From contig NVXV01000011.1 in assembly GCA_002734085.1 (NCBI GenBank), positions 83,222 through 147,221 of the forward strand: 64,000 nucleotides of DNA, given 5' to 3'. The translations under genes and the position numbers were made by a program. Under the pieces are notes generated by a model that was given only the letters and a program-made list of their open reading frames with translations, did no database searches and was not told the DNA's origin. Of this stretch, positions 25,915 to 35,353 are shown piece after piece (positions within the stretch are counted from its first letter, which is position 1; the number at the start of each line of letters is the position of its first letter). Source of the stretch: Fluviicola sp. (lineage in GTDB: Bacteria > Bacteroidota > Bacteroidia > Flavobacteriales_D > Crocinitomicaceae).

Positions 25915-26781
25915 ATGAGACAGTTAAAAATAACAAAATCAATCACCAATCGTGAAAGTCAATCACTAGATAAGTACTTGCAGGATATAGGAAAAGAAGA
26001 GTTAATCACTGCCGAAGAGGAGGTGAGTTTAGCACGAAGAATTAAAAAAGGTGACCAATTGGCACTTGAAAAATTAACGCGTGCAAATTTAAGATTCGTT
26101 GTTTCCGTAGCAAAGCAGTACCAAAATCAAGGATTAACACTTCCAGATTTAATTAACGAAGGAAATTTGGGATTGATTAAAGCTGCTCAGAAATTTGACG
26201 AAACACGTGGTTTTAAATTTATTTCCTACGCTGTATGGTGGATTCGTCAGTCGATTCTTCAAGCTTTAGCTGAACAAGCTAGAATTGTAAGACTCCCTCT
26301 GAACCAAGTTGGTTCGCTAAATAAAATTAATAAAGCGTTTTCAAGATTAGAACAAGAATATGAAAGACCTCCTTCAGCTGAAGAATTGGCAGAAGCATTA
26401 GAGGTACCAGAAGATAAAATTAAAGAGAGTATGAATGTTTCAGGTCGCCATGTATCTATGGATGCTCCTTTAACAAGTGCTGATGACGGTGGTACTCTTA
26501 TGGATGTAATGGCAAATAGCGATTCTCCCAAAGCAGATACACTGTTGATGTCAGAGTCATTACAACGTGAAATAGAACGTTCATTATCGACATTAACGGA
26601 TAAGGAACGCGAAATCATTCGTTTATTTTTCGGAATAGGAATGAATCATGGTCTTACTTTAGAAGAGATTGGTTCTAAGTTTAATCTGACGCGCGAGCGA
26701 GTGCGTCAAATTAAAGAAAAGGCGATTCGTCGTCTGAGACATACGTCAAGAAATAAACTATTAAAAGCTTATTTAGGATAA
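25915..26781 (+). CDS. rpoD: Primary RNA polymerase sigma factor (sigma-70, Bacteroidota type)
   Basis: A 288-residue sigma factor with region 1.2 ([20 protein letters not shown]), region 2 ([26 protein letters not shown] and [13 protein letters not shown]), region 3 and region 4.2 ([23 protein letters not shown]). Region 1.1 and the long non-conserved region are absent, which is the normal short form in Bacteroidota. It directs housekeeping transcription from TTTG/TAnnTTTG promoters, and a perfect copy of this promoter lies in front of the gene itself. A strong terminator follows. Confidence 0.97.
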   Translation: MRQLKITKSITNRESQSLDKYLQDIGKEELITAEEEVSLARRIKKGDQLALEKLTRANLRFVVSVAKQYQNQGLTLPDLINEGNLGLIKAAQKFDETRGFKFISYAVWWIRQSILQALAEQARIVRLPLNQVGSLNKINKAFSRLEQEYERPPSAEELAEALEVPEDKIKESMNVSGRHVSMDAPLTSADDGGTLMDVMANSDSPKADTLLMSESLQREIERSLSTLTDKEREIIRLFFGIGMNHGLTLEEIGSKFNLTRERVRQIKEKAIRRLRHTSRNKLLKAYLG

Positions 26782-26790
26782 GATATTTTG

Positions 26791-26820
26791 AAGGCTGCTC
26801 ACATGGGCAGCCTTTTCTTT
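26791..26820 (+). terminator. Terminator behind rpoD
   Basis: An 8-bp perfect stem AAGGCTGC (26791-26798) and GCAGCCTT (26807-26814), loop of 8, then a T-rich run. Confidence 0.85.
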
Positions 26821-26856
26821 TGTATATAACTATAATTCAATATATAATCTAAAAAA

Positions 26857-28308
26857 ATGAATGTTGCAACAGGGTATGAAGAACAGTTAGACGCTCACGT
26901 TAAGAGAGAACGTGCTGCAGTAAAATTGGCTAGTAAAACAGGACAGCTTTTATATGATCAAGGTGTAGAGCTTGTGCTTTTTAGAAATCACTTAGTTAAC
27001 CTCACCGTTTCTGAAATTATGAATCTTCATGATTATTCAGTGAACGTTGTTAAAAAACCGATTGATGTTTTTACATCGTCTGATTTAGCTGAAACACTTT
27101 TAACATTAGATTTAGCTCCTTCAAAATTAGATATCGGTAAATTGGCTTATGAGTATTTGAACGAAAAAGAAAACTTTGAATCTCAAGCTGATTTCCTAAA
27201 AAGTAAGTTGAAAGATTTTTTAGGAAAAGATCGATTTCAAATGGAACCGAGAGATGTAATTCTTTATGGTTTTGGTAGAATCGGTCGTTTGGCTGCTCGT
27301 GAGTTAATCAAACAAGCAGGGAAGGGACAACAACTGAGACTTCGTGCAATTGTTACGCGTGACACGTCTGATCTTACGATAACGAAGAGAGCTGCGCTTT
27401 TCAGAAATGATTCTGTTCATGGAGCTTTTGACGGAATTGTTGACCTTGATTTAGAAAATAAAATTCTAAATATCAACGGACAAACAGTGCAAATGATTGA
27501 AGCTAAAAATCCAGAAGATATAGATTATACAGCTTATGGAATTAAAAATGCTTTAGTAATTGATAACACAGGTGTTTTTACAGACAAAGAAGCTTTAGAA
27601 AGACATCGTAAAGCTAATGGAGTAGCTAAAGTAATACTAACAGCTCCTGGTAAAGGAATTCCAAATATCGTTTATGGTATCAATCAAGATGAATTGGATT
27701 TAGATACTCAAAAGATATATTCTGCAGCTTCGTGTACGACTAATGCAATCTCTCCAATTTTGAAAGTGATTAATGATAATTTTGGAATAGAGAAAGGACA
27801 TATCGAAACGGTTCATGCATATACAAATGATCAAAACCTATTGGATAATATGCACAAAAAACCACGTCGTGGTCGTTCTGCAGCAATCAATATGGTGATT
27901 ACATCAACAGGTGCTGGAAAGGCAGTAACGAAGGTTATCCCTGCTCTGGACAACAAGCTAACAGCGAACGCAGTTCGTGTACCTACACCAAATGGTTCAT
28001 TGGCTATTCTTTCACTTTCTTTAGATAAAAAGACAAGCGTAGAAGAGATTAACGAAAAAGTGAGATACGCTGCATTAAATGGCAGTCTGATCAATCAAAT
28101 TCATTATTCCATAGATGAGGAACTTGTTTCAAACGATATCATAGGGAATACGTGTTGCTCTGTTTTTGATTCACCGGCAACAATTGTATCACCCGATGGT
28201 AAAAATGTTGTTCTCTATACTTGGTACGACAATGAGTTTGGTTATACGAAACAAGTGATTCGACTTGCTAAATACGTTGCTAAAGTTCGACGATTAATTT
28301 ATTATTAA
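26857..28308 (+). CDS. gapA: Glyceraldehyde-3-phosphate dehydrogenase with N-terminal extension
   Basis: A 483-residue GAPDH, about 150 residues longer than the classical enzyme. The NAD-binding motif GFGRIGR is at 138-144 and the catalytic Cys is C293 in AASCTTNA; the downstream THR/GRGA-like region (RRGRSAAINMVITSTGA) is complete. The helical N-terminal extension of about 130 residues is known from the long GAPDH forms of Bacteroidota and some proteobacteria; its role is unclear. The enzyme oxidises glyceraldehyde-3-phosphate in glycolysis or works in reverse in gluconeogenesis. Confidence 0.95.
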   Translation: MNVATGYEEQLDAHVKRERAAVKLASKTGQLLYDQGVELVLFRNHLVNLTVSEIMNLHDYSVNVVKKPIDVFTSSDLAETLLTLDLAPSKLDIGKLAYEYLNEKENFESQADFLKSKLKDFLGKDRFQMEPRDVILYGFGRIGRLAARELIKQAGKGQQLRLRAIVTRDTSDLTITKRAALFRNDSVHGAFDGIVDLDLENKILNINGQTVQMIEAKNPEDIDYTAYGIKNALVIDNTGVFTDKEALERHRKANGVAKVILTAPGKGIPNIVYGINQDELDLDTQKIYSAASCTTNAISPILKVINDNFGIEKGHIETVHAYTNDQNLLDNMHKKPRRGRSAAINMVITSTGAGKAVTKVIPALDNKLTANAVRVPTPNGSLAILSLSLDKKTSVEEINEKVRYAALNGSLINQIHYSIDEELVSNDIIGNTCCSVFDSPATIVSPDGKNVVLYTWYDNEFGYTKQVIRLAKYVAKVRRLIYY

Positions 28309-28332
28309 TCATTAAAAGTATAAATACAAATG

Positions 28333-28367
28333 AAAGTGCCGACAACTAACATATCGGCACTTTTTTT
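28333..28367 (+). terminator. Terminator behind the GAPDH gene
   Basis: A 10-bp perfect stem AAAGTGCCGA (28333-28342) and TCGGCACTTT (28354-28363), with a run of T to 28367. Confidence 0.9.
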
Positions 28368-28459
28368 ATTCTTCATCAACTTAAAAACGGTGTTTATTTT
28401 GGGTTCTATTCTTTTGAACCATTATTTTTTTTAAATTAGTACTTGAAATTCTGGGAATA

Positions 28460-29092
28460 ATGAATGATAAAATAAAAGTGTTAATTGTAGATGACCATAA
28501 CTTAATCGCCCAAGCATGGACATCAATTTTACAAGTAGAAGAAGATATGCAGGTTGTTGGGATTGCAGCCAGTAGTGAAGAGGCACAGCAAATGGCGCAT
28601 TCTTATCGCCCGAATATTGTACTTATGGATATCAACCTAAGAGAAGGTGATGGATTTGAAGCGACTGAAGCCATAATTAATAAGCAACCTAAAACAAAAG
28701 TAATTGGATTGTCAATACATGACGACACCGCTCTAGTGAAAAAAATAATAAGCAAGGGGGCCTTAGGATACTTAACTAAAAATAGTTCTAAAGAAGAACT
28801 AATAAAAGCGATAAGAACAGTAGACTTAGGTGAACAGTATATTTGTGAAGAAATTAAAGACAAATTTCTTAAAAGTATGTTTTCCAATGATGGGGATTCC
28901 GTCGAGTTAACTAATCGAGAAATTCAAATTGTAAAGCTCATTGCGACTGGTATGACCTCTAAAGAAATCGGATTAAAACTAAATGTTTCGAACCGTACTA
29001 TTGATACTCATAGACACAATATTTTGAAAAAATTAAATATTCCTAATTCAGCTCAACTCGGAATTTGGGCAAAGAATAAAGGTTATATTTAA
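28460..29092 (+). CDS. NarL/FixJ-type response regulator
   Basis: A 210-residue regulator. The receiver domain has the acidic pair in LIVDDHN, phosphoacceptor D57 in VLMDIN and the conserved Lys in LGYLTKNSSKEEL. The LuxR-type HTH is at about residues 148-205 (LTNREIQIVKLIATGMTSKE, then SNRTIDTHRHNILKKL). It is a DNA-binding output regulator; no histidine kinase gene is adjacent, so the partner is unknown. The downstream gap of 255 bases leads to the small paralogous gene pair, but a regulatory link is not shown. Confidence 0.92.
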   Translation: MNDKIKVLIVDDHNLIAQAWTSILQVEEDMQVVGIAASSEEAQQMAHSYRPNIVLMDINLREGDGFEATEAIINKQPKTKVIGLSIHDDTALVKKIISKGALGYLTKNSSKEELIKAIRTVDLGEQYICEEIKDKFLKSMFSNDGDSVELTNREIQIVKLIATGMTSKEIGLKLNVSNRTIDTHRHNILKKLNIPNSAQLGIWAKNKGYI

Positions 29093-29325
29093 AACAGTTT
29101 AATTCTATCTACCATTAACTAAAGAGATGAAGCTTTCTCTCTTTACTTAAGAATCTTTCTAAAATCATTTCTCCCTTCTAAGTGTTTTTGCTTAGAACAC
29201 ACTAATAACTGTATCTATATACTTTTGCATTCAACCTAATATTTTTACGTAACCAAATATGTAGATTTTTAATCATTTTTCAGGTTTACAATCTTTTAGT
29301 TCATTTAATTGCTTGAAAGTCACTC

Positions 29326-29333
29326 TAAATTTG
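29326..29333 (+). promoter_or_regulatory. Possible -7 element of the first small paralogous gene
   Basis: TAAATTTG lies 14 bp before the ATG at 29348. No good TTTG element is found at 19-21 bp upstream. A second candidate, TACTTTTG, is at 29220-29227. Confidence 0.35.
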
Positions 29334-29347
29334 AATAAAAAAAGATT

Positions 29348-29512
29348 ATGGTGACTACTAATTACCCAGAAACGAAAGAGAGAATGATTAAAGAAATTGT
29401 AAAATATTCAGATTTCTACCATTCGAGAAAGGATTTAGAAAATGTAAGATTTCATATTCTAAAATCAATTTATAATGCGTGTATGATTCCGCTTTTTAAA
29501 AGAAACAACTAA
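29348..29512 (+). CDS. Small protein, paralogue of the one at 30698-30880
   Basis: A 54-residue soluble protein, predicted all-helical, with the pattern ERMIKEIVKYSDFYHS, then KDLENVRF and LKSIYNACM. About 24 of 47 aligned residues match the second small protein 1.2 kb downstream, which strongly supports both as real coding genes. No known family was recognised. It ends 10 bp before a gene for an exported MORN-like protein and is probably co-transcribed with it. Confidence 0.75.
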   Translation: MVTTNYPETKERMIKEIVKYSDFYHSRKDLENVRFHILKSIYNACMIPLFKRNN

Positions 29513-29522
29513 ACATTGAATT

Positions 29523-30380
29523 ATGAAAACTATATTAATTTTTGCAGCATTACATTTTGCATTATTTGGATTTGCAAATAGCGGAGAAGAGGAAAACAAT
29601 GCTTCCCACGTTAATACAACTGATGAACAAGGAAGAAAACAAGGTAAATGGATTGTTTTCGGAAAAGATCAGCCTGAAAAAGGGTACCCCAATGATGGAA
29701 AAATATCGGAAGGAGTTTATAAAAATGATCGTAAGAATGGGAAATGGATTATCTATTATAAAGATGGAGTTACTCCTAAAGTAATTGGTGAGTTTGTAAA
29801 TAACAGACCAAATGGAATGTTCCAAAAATTCTACCCTAACGGTAATTTAAAAGAGGAAGCTACTTTTAAAGGCATGCGCTACATCGATACTTTAAAAAGA
29901 TATAGTGTAGGAGGGGTTTTAACGTATCAAGCAAATTACAATGAAGCAGGATTAGAGTCTGGGGTAGTGAAATATTTTTATGACAACGGATTACCTGAAT
30001 TTATTTACAATGCTGAAAATGGTACTCCAGTTGGGAAGGCGACTCGGTATTGGGATAACGGAGATATTAAAGAAGAAGTTCATTTTAGTAAAGAGGGTAA
30101 GTGGTTAACATCTTCTGGAGTAATTGCTAAAACGAAGCCACTTCCTGAAGAAGATAATTCCGACTTAAAAAAGGCACCAAAATACGACATTGACAATGAT
30201 TCATATAAATCAAATGGATACAACATCATTTTCAATAGATCCAAGGAAATATGGATGGAAGGTGAATTCAAAAATAAAATTCTTTGGGACGGACGATTAT
30301 ATATCTATGACAGTGATGGTTTACTTATGAAAGTAGAAGTTTATAAAGAAGGTGTTTATCATAGTGATAGCCAACTATAA
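29523..30380 (+). CDS. Exported MORN-like repeat protein (YwqK type)
   Basis: A 285-residue protein with a signal peptide (about 1-19, ILIFAALHFALFGFANS). It contains several MORN-variant repeats: RKQGKWIVFGKD, RKNGKWIIYYKDG, NRPNGMFQKFYPNGNLKEEA, SGVVKYFYDNGLPEF and KATRYWDNGDIKEE. These match the repeats in proteins annotated as YwqK-family antitoxins, which are exported or lipidated proteins of unclear function in Bacteroidota; antitoxin activity is not implied here. It follows the first small paralogous gene by 10 bp and is closed by a strong terminator. Confidence 0.82.
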   Translation: MKTILIFAALHFALFGFANSGEEENNASHVNTTDEQGRKQGKWIVFGKDQPEKGYPNDGKISEGVYKNDRKNGKWIIYYKDGVTPKVIGEFVNNRPNGMFQKFYPNGNLKEEATFKGMRYIDTLKRYSVGGVLTYQANYNEAGLESGVVKYFYDNGLPEFIYNAENGTPVGKATRYWDNGDIKEEVHFSKEGKWLTSSGVIAKTKPLPEEDNSDLKKAPKYDIDNDSYKSNGYNIIFNRSKEIWMEGEFKNKILWDGRLYIYDSDGLLMKVEVYKEGVYHSDSQL

Positions 30381-30402
30381 TCCAACATTCTAGTATCTTT
30401 TA

Positions 30403-30432
30403 AAAGCTTCCTCCAAGTGAGGGAGCTTTTTT
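30403..30432 (+). terminator. Terminator behind the MORN-like gene
   Basis: Stem AAAGCTTCCTC (30403-30413) pairs with GAGGGAGCTTT (30419-30429) with one wobble, loop CAAGT, then T residues. Confidence 0.85.
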
Positions 30433-30697
30433 GTTTACACGTAATTATGCACCATATTTCAATCCATTCATTGGTTGAAATACATAGCTATATATGAATC
30501 TGTAAATGCCTTTACTAATTCATCTAAGTAATTACACGTATTATTTACTTAATAATCACCTAGACACCAATACCTACAATACATTCAAACCTTACTTAGA
30601 GTCATCTAGAAGCAATCAATGAAATTACAATAGCTCACTCTCATAATGTCTAAATACCACCTAACAAGACAGTAAATTTGATACAAACAAGAATGAG
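30433..30697. other. Gene-free gap before the second small gene
   Basis: About 265 AT-rich bases. No gene, clear promoter element or stable hairpin was found. The strand is rich in CTA/ACC and poor in G, unlike the genes around it. Confidence 0.4.
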
Positions 30698-30880
30698 ATG
30701 GCTCAAAACTGCATGGAAAATAAAGAACAAATGATTAACGATATCGTGAATTATTCTGATCTCTACAATTCAAAAAGTGAACTCGAAAACATGAGTTTTA
30801 CTGAGGTGAAATCTATTTATGACTCCTCTATGATCTCTTTTCTTAAAAAAATAAACATCACAAAATCTGAATCCAAATGA
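30698..30880 (+). CDS. Small protein, paralogue of the one at 29348-29512
   Basis: A 60-residue soluble, probably helical protein with EQMINDIVNYSDLYNS, SELENMSF and VKSIYDSSM, matching the small protein encoded 1.2 kb upstream. A second Met (codon 6) could be the true start. Its stop overlaps the start of the S8 protease gene (ATGA), so translation of the two is coupled. As with its paralogue, the next gene encodes an exported protein. The function is unknown. Confidence 0.78.
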   Translation: MAQNCMENKEQMINDIVNYSDLYNSKSELENMSFTEVKSIYDSSMISFLKKINITKSESK

Positions 30881-33800
30881 AAAAGTTAAGCTTAATATCT
30901 ATACTACTCTTAGTAGTTTTTAATATCAACGCACAATCGACTAGAATTTGGTTAACTGTAAATGATCAAGATCAAATTCAGGTTATAGAATCTAATTTTA
31001 ATATTGTAAACATAAAGAAAGCACTTCCTGCTTCAAAATTGGAAAACCTCCAGAAAGTATATGAATTTGAAATCGACGGAGATTATTCAGGCTTTATAGA
31101 ATATGTGAATAAAACAAAAGCTTTAGTAAACCCTGAAGTAATTGAAGAATTTACACTTTTATATGAACCTAATGATTATAACCTGGTTTTTTCCGATGAC
31201 TATGCTCTTGATTTAATTAATGCGAAAGAAGCGTGGGATATTTCTAAAGGTTCTCCAGTTATTAAAATAGGAGTTTTGGATTCAAACTTTGATCCACTTC
31301 ACGAAGATTTAGAAGGGAAAGTTTCATATATGGCAACAGATATCAGTGGTACTAATTATAATCATGGTATTGCTGTAGCTGCAACGGCAGCAGGAGGAAC
31401 AAATAACGGAGTTGGTAAAAGTTCAATTGGAAATAAATGCGAAGTAATGTTATATGGAATGAATTACAATCATTTATTAGAAGCGACTTATGCTGGGGCA
31501 CGTGTTGTAAATCTTTCATGGGCATCAGGTTGCTATTATAATACATATTACCAAAATGTTGTCAATGAAGTATACAACAATGGAACGGTAATAATCGCTG
31601 CTGCCGGAAACGGTCCAACTTGTGGAGGCGCAGATAATTACGTTTATCCAGCTTCTTTCGAAAATGTTATTGCAGTATCGAGTGTAGGACCTAATGATAA
31701 TCATCAAAGATATCCAGAAGATGAAATGTCTACACATCAACATAATGATTCAGTTGACTTAGTTGCTCCAGGTTATGACGTTGCTTTAGCTATTGCAAAT
31801 AATAATTACACTACAGGAAACGGAACTTCTTTTGCTTCACCTTATGTAGCTGGTACAGTTGGGTTGATGTTAAGTGTGAATCCATGTCTTTCTCCTGCAC
31901 AGGTTGAAATGATATTAAAAGCAACTGCTGTCTCTGTAGACGATCAAAATCCATTATATTTAGGTGAACTTGGCGCGGGTAGATTAGATGCGCGAGCTGC
32001 TGTGCAAATGGCGAAAGACTTAATACCTATTGATTTTGATGTTTTCTTAAATGAAGCTACTTGTACTAATGGAGTTCCTAATATTACTGTTCAATTAAAT
32101 GAAGGAGATATAAATAATCACAACTTACAATGGTCAGATGGAAGCAGTGATTGGACTAGAAATAATTTGAATACAGGTACTTATAACTTTACAATATCAA
32201 GTCCAGATGGTTGTTCCATAAATCAAGATGTAACTTTTGCTCCAAGCGGACCTCATTTTGATTATCCAAACTCTGTTTTTATTGACGATGAAAACTTTAC
32301 GTTGACAGATTCAAATAACGATGGAGAAATTAATGTTCGAGGAACGGTTGTGATCGGAAATGATATTGATTACAATATAAATGGATTAAACCTTTATTTT
32401 ACAGACAATTCTGATTTATCTTCAATTTACCCTAATTCTGGTATAGTTGTAGAGCGTGGATCAAATTTGAACATAGAAGATGCTTATTTATCTTCAGTAG
32501 GTGAGTGTACTAATACCTGGGGCGGCATTGAACTGTGGTCAGAATCAGGGAGCATGGCAACTGTATCCATTGAGAATACAACAATAGAGAATGCTAAAGT
32601 CGCTGTGTCTAATATTTCAAAGTATGCATTTAACAATGAACTGGATATGAAGGGAGGTTTAATCTATTTGAAAAATTCGACGGTTACGAACTCTAAAATT
32701 GGAGTAAATATAATTGAAAAACTAGGACAGCCTAATTCTCACAATATAGTAGGAAATACTTTTTTGAATAATGAAAATATTATTTCTCCAACTTACATTA
32801 ATTTGAATGGTGTAAAATATGTTAATGTAAAAGAAAATACGTTTAATGGAAGTGAGTCGGTTGCTTCTGCATCTAGAGGTACTGGTATTCGTGCTGTAAA
32901 TTCTAACCTCAATATGATGATTACAAAACCAAATATCCAAGACTTGTCATTTAACAATACTTACAACCACCTTTATCTTGGAGTTAATATAGAGAACTCA
33001 ACGAAATCATTTCTGAACATGCGAGTATATAATTCGCTTTTTAATAATGTTGAAAAGTGTATCAATATCAATGGTCAATACAATGGCGAAATTGCTTTGA
33101 ATGAGTTTAATATTACTACTGGTTCTAGTCAAGATCATGCTTTTGGTATAAAATCACTTGGAGAAAATAATTTACTTATCACAGAGAACATTTTCTTTGG
33201 AGAAGCTTCAATTAACAACTACGGATTAATTTCAGAGTCAAATACAGTAGGAGAGGGGCTAATAAAATTAAACTCTTTCGAAGGGGAGTTTGTGAATGCC
33301 ATCAACTTCGTTGGAGCAAACTCGTTTGAAGAAGTTTCATGTAACAATTTCAATATTCATGGACAGTATGATTGGTTTATAGATAAAAGTGATAGTGGAG
33401 AATTTGGAAGTGTGAATGTTAATAAAGAACTCAACATCAATCAATTCTCAGATAGTAATAATGTAGTTTTTAATTTAAAAAATCACCAAGATAATCAAGT
33501 GTTCCACTATGAAGATGCTTACCAATACTTGCCACAAACCATTGGAGAAAGTATTACTGTAGAAAATATCCAAATTGAAATAAAAAGAGAGAATTACTGT
33601 CATAATACAGGTAATAGATACTCAGTATTGAGAGGAGAAGAGTCAACTGACGAAGAAAGTCTATCAACCACGAATGAAAACGATGTGATAGAGACTATTG
33701 CTGTTTATCCAAACCCAAGTAATGGTGTAGTTAATATTACGAATACTGAAGAGTCAAATATTGATCAGGTATTCATTATGACGATAGAAGGTAAGATAAT

Positions 33801-33921
33801 AGAAACTATAAGTTGGAATCAGCAACAATCAATCGATTTAACAAGTTATCCAGCGGGAACTTATGTGGTAGGTTTACAGTTAGGTGATAGTGTGAAAACA
33901 GAGCGTGTTGTTATATTATAG
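30877..33921 (+). CDS. S8 subtilisin-like protease with T9SS sorting domain
   Basis: A 1014-residue secreted protease. After a signal peptide (about 1-20) and a short propeptide-like region comes the subtilase domain with catalytic D135 (GVLDSNFDP), H163 (YNHGIAVAATAAG) and S318 (NGTSFASPYVAG). The central part (about 400-900) is beta-helix-like, rich in Asn-containing strands such as SIENTTIENAKVAVSN. The C-terminus is a type A sorting domain beginning with VYPNPSNGVVNI. It is probably surface-anchored and degrades proteins outside the cell. The overlap with the small gene upstream is unusual for a large T9SS substrate. Confidence 0.9.
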   Translation: MKKLSLISILLLVVFNINAQSTRIWLTVNDQDQIQVIESNFNIVNIKKALPASKLENLQKVYEFEIDGDYSGFIEYVNKTKALVNPEVIEEFTLLYEPNDYNLVFSDDYALDLINAKEAWDISKGSPVIKIGVLDSNFDPLHEDLEGKVSYMATDISGTNYNHGIAVAATAAGGTNNGVGKSSIGNKCEVMLYGMNYNHLLEATYAGARVVNLSWASGCYYNTYYQNVVNEVYNNGTVIIAAAGNGPTCGGADNYVYPASFENVIAVSSVGPNDNHQRYPEDEMSTHQHNDSVDLVAPGYDVALAIANNNYTTGNGTSFASPYVAGTVGLMLSVNPCLSPAQVEMILKATAVSVDDQNPLYLGELGAGRLDARAAVQMAKDLIPIDFDVFLNEATCTNGVPNITVQLNEGDINNHNLQWSDGSSDWTRNNLNTGTYNFTISSPDGCSINQDVTFAPSGPHFDYPNSVFIDDENFTLTDSNNDGEINVRGTVVIGNDIDYNINGLNLYFTDNSDLSSIYPNSGIVVERGSNLNIEDAYLSSVGECTNTWGGIELWSESGSMATVSIENTTIENAKVAVSNISKYAFNNELDMKGGLIYLKNSTVTNSKIGVNIIEKLGQPNSHNIVGNTFLNNENIISPTYINLNGVKYVNVKENTFNGSESVASASRGTGIRAVNSNLNMMITKPNIQDLSFNNTYNHLYLGVNIENSTKSFLNMRVYNSLFNNVEKCININGQYNGEIALNEFNITTGSSQDHAFGIKSLGENNLLITENIFFGEASINNYGLISESNTVGEGLIKLNSFEGEFVNAINFVGANSFEEVSCNNFNIHGQYDWFIDKSDSGEFGSVNVNKELNINQFSDSNNVVFNLKNHQDNQVFHYEDAYQYLPQTIGESITVENIQIEIKRENYCHNTGNRYSVLRGEESTDEESLSTTNENDVIETIAVYPNPSNGVVNITNTEESNIDQVFIMTIEGKIIETISWNQQQSIDLTSYPAGTYVVGLQLGDSVKTERVVIL

Positions 33922-33950
33922 CAACGCGCCTCTGTGCACACGCACATCAG

Positions 33951-34400
33951 TCAGTTAACATCAACTACCTTCAAACGGTACTTTAAAATTGAATTAGGAG
34001 GCACGAGCTCGGTGTTTTTTGTACCATACCCTAAATGAGGAGGAATGATGACTTCGATTTCCCCACCATTTCCGACAAGCGTCAATGCGTCCTGCCAACC
34101 AACAATTAACTCTCTAACGTGAAAGGTGAGCGCATCTTCTTTTTGAATGGTTTGAAATACTTCTCCGTCTAGAAATTCACCGGTATAATAAAACGTAACA
34201 CGATCCGTAATTTTAATATTTTCGTTAGCTCCCTGATCTATAATATTGTAATACAGACCATTTTCTATGCGAGTCATTTCTGATCCTGTTGAATCGATGT
34301 AGTTTTCGATCTTATTTTCGAACGATTCCATGTCAGAATCTGAATAAGTTGAACAGCTTGCGAAAAATAACCCAAGAATTAAAGCAGGATGGAACTTCAT
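33951..34400 (-). CDS. FKBP-type peptidyl-prolyl isomerase, lipoprotein
   Basis: A 149-residue lipoprotein: signal peptide with lipobox FASC (Cys16), then one FKBP domain (DRVTFYYTGEFLDGEVFQT, then IVGWQDALTLVGNGGEIEVIIPPHLGYG). It would assist folding of periplasmic or outer-membrane proteins. Size and domain match the GldI-like lipoprotein FKBPs of Bacteroidota, but assignment to gliding is not warranted. It overlaps the TraB/GumN gene by 4 bp. Confidence 0.9.
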   Translation of the reverse strand: MKFHPALILGLFFASCSTYSDSDMESFENKIENYIDSTGSEMTRIENGLYYNIIDQGANENIKITDRVTFYYTGEFLDGEVFQTIQKEDALTFHVRELIVGWQDALTLVGNGGEIEVIIPPHLGYGTKNTELVPPNSILKYRLKVVDVN

Positions 34401-35284
34401 AACTCAATAGGTGTTAATGTATATCCTTCTTGTCGTAACAATTCAATCACTCCTTTTTCACCGCCTAAATGTCCAGCACCAACGGCAATAAAAGTTTTAT
34501 TCTTTTTAATATATTGCTTAATTAAAGGAATCCAGTTTTTATTTCTTTTATTTAAGAAGTCATCTTCAAACCCACTCATTTCTGAATCGGATTGTTTCAT
34601 ATATTGATGTAAGGAATCAATATCCTGATTGAGATAAGCATCAATGAGTTTTTGTGTTTCAACAGCGCTACTGTCCGCATTTCTAAGTGAACTCATAACC
34701 ATTTCAACTTGTTCTTCCATTGGAATATTATCAAAAAGTGCCATTTGTTCTTCGATGGTTTCTAACCCTTCTACTGAAGTTTCATTCTCTTTAGCAATTT
34801 TTTCTAGTGACATTTCATAGCTCGCAGGGCTTTCACCGAAAGAGTTTTTCGTCATTAATTGAATTAAGACGAATGGTTTCATTTTACCGAACATTGTTCT
34901 CAATTGCTCTTCAGTATATCCCAAATTTTCTTCTGAGTAAGTAAAAATAGAGTCGGCCTGTTCTTGCGTAAAGAAGTCAAAAAGGTTTCCTTCTTCCAGC
35001 ATCATCAATTGCATCCCTTTCATTTGCTCGCTTAATCCACCAATTTCCATAACTAATAAGTCAGCGTTCTTTACTTTGTCTTGCAAACTTTCAGGAAATA
35101 AAAATTGATCTTTTGGAATCAAATGCATCGTTCCAAAAATATATGAAGGTGATTTGACTTTTTTACCAGAAATTTCCCAAAGTAGGGAAGAGGTGCGCTC
35201 TGTTGATGTAGTGTCTTGAGAAAAACCTGTAAAGAGATTCGTAAATAATGTAAATAGTAAAAGACACAGTTGTAATAATTTCAT
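34397..35284 (-). CDS. TraB/GumN-family (TIKI-like) protein
   Basis: A 295-residue exported protein: signal peptide (about 1-22), then LWEISGKKVKSPSYIFGTMH with the conserved GTMH motif. Near the C-terminus is the second conserved motif IAVGAGHLGGEKGVIELL. These mark the TraB/PrgY/GumN superfamily, which includes TIKI metalloproteases; the paired GTMH and GxxHL motifs supply the likely metal site. The substrate is unknown. It is translationally coupled to the lipoprotein FKBP gene, so both may act in the periplasm. Confidence 0.9.
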   Translation of the reverse strand: MKLLQLCLLLFTLFTNLFTGFSQDTTSTERTSSLLWEISGKKVKSPSYIFGTMHLIPKDQFLFPESLQDKVKNADLLVMEIGGLSEQMKGMQLMMLEEGNLFDFFTQEQADSIFTYSEENLGYTEEQLRTMFGKMKPFVLIQLMTKNSFGESPASYEMSLEKIAKENETSVEGLETIEEQMALFDNIPMEEQVEMVMSSLRNADSSAVETQKLIDAYLNQDIDSLHQYMKQSDSEMSGFEDDFLNKRNKNWIPLIKQYIKKNKTFIAVGAGHLGGEKGVIELLRQEGYTLTPIEL

Positions 35285-35311
35285 TTTATTATTTTTTTAT
35301 AACGTACTTCT

Positions 35312-35353
35312 GGATAATGTAGGGATGCACGACCGTGCATCCCTACATTATCC
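35312..35353. repeat. Perfect 20-bp palindrome, REP-like
   Basis: Arms 35312-35331 and 35334-35353 are exact complements around a 2-nt centre. The core GTAGGGATGCACG resembles known Bacteroidota REP-like hairpins. It overlaps the last codons and the stop of the methyltransferase gene (stop at 35343-35345). It lacks a T-run and is therefore not a typical terminator. Confidence 0.8.
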
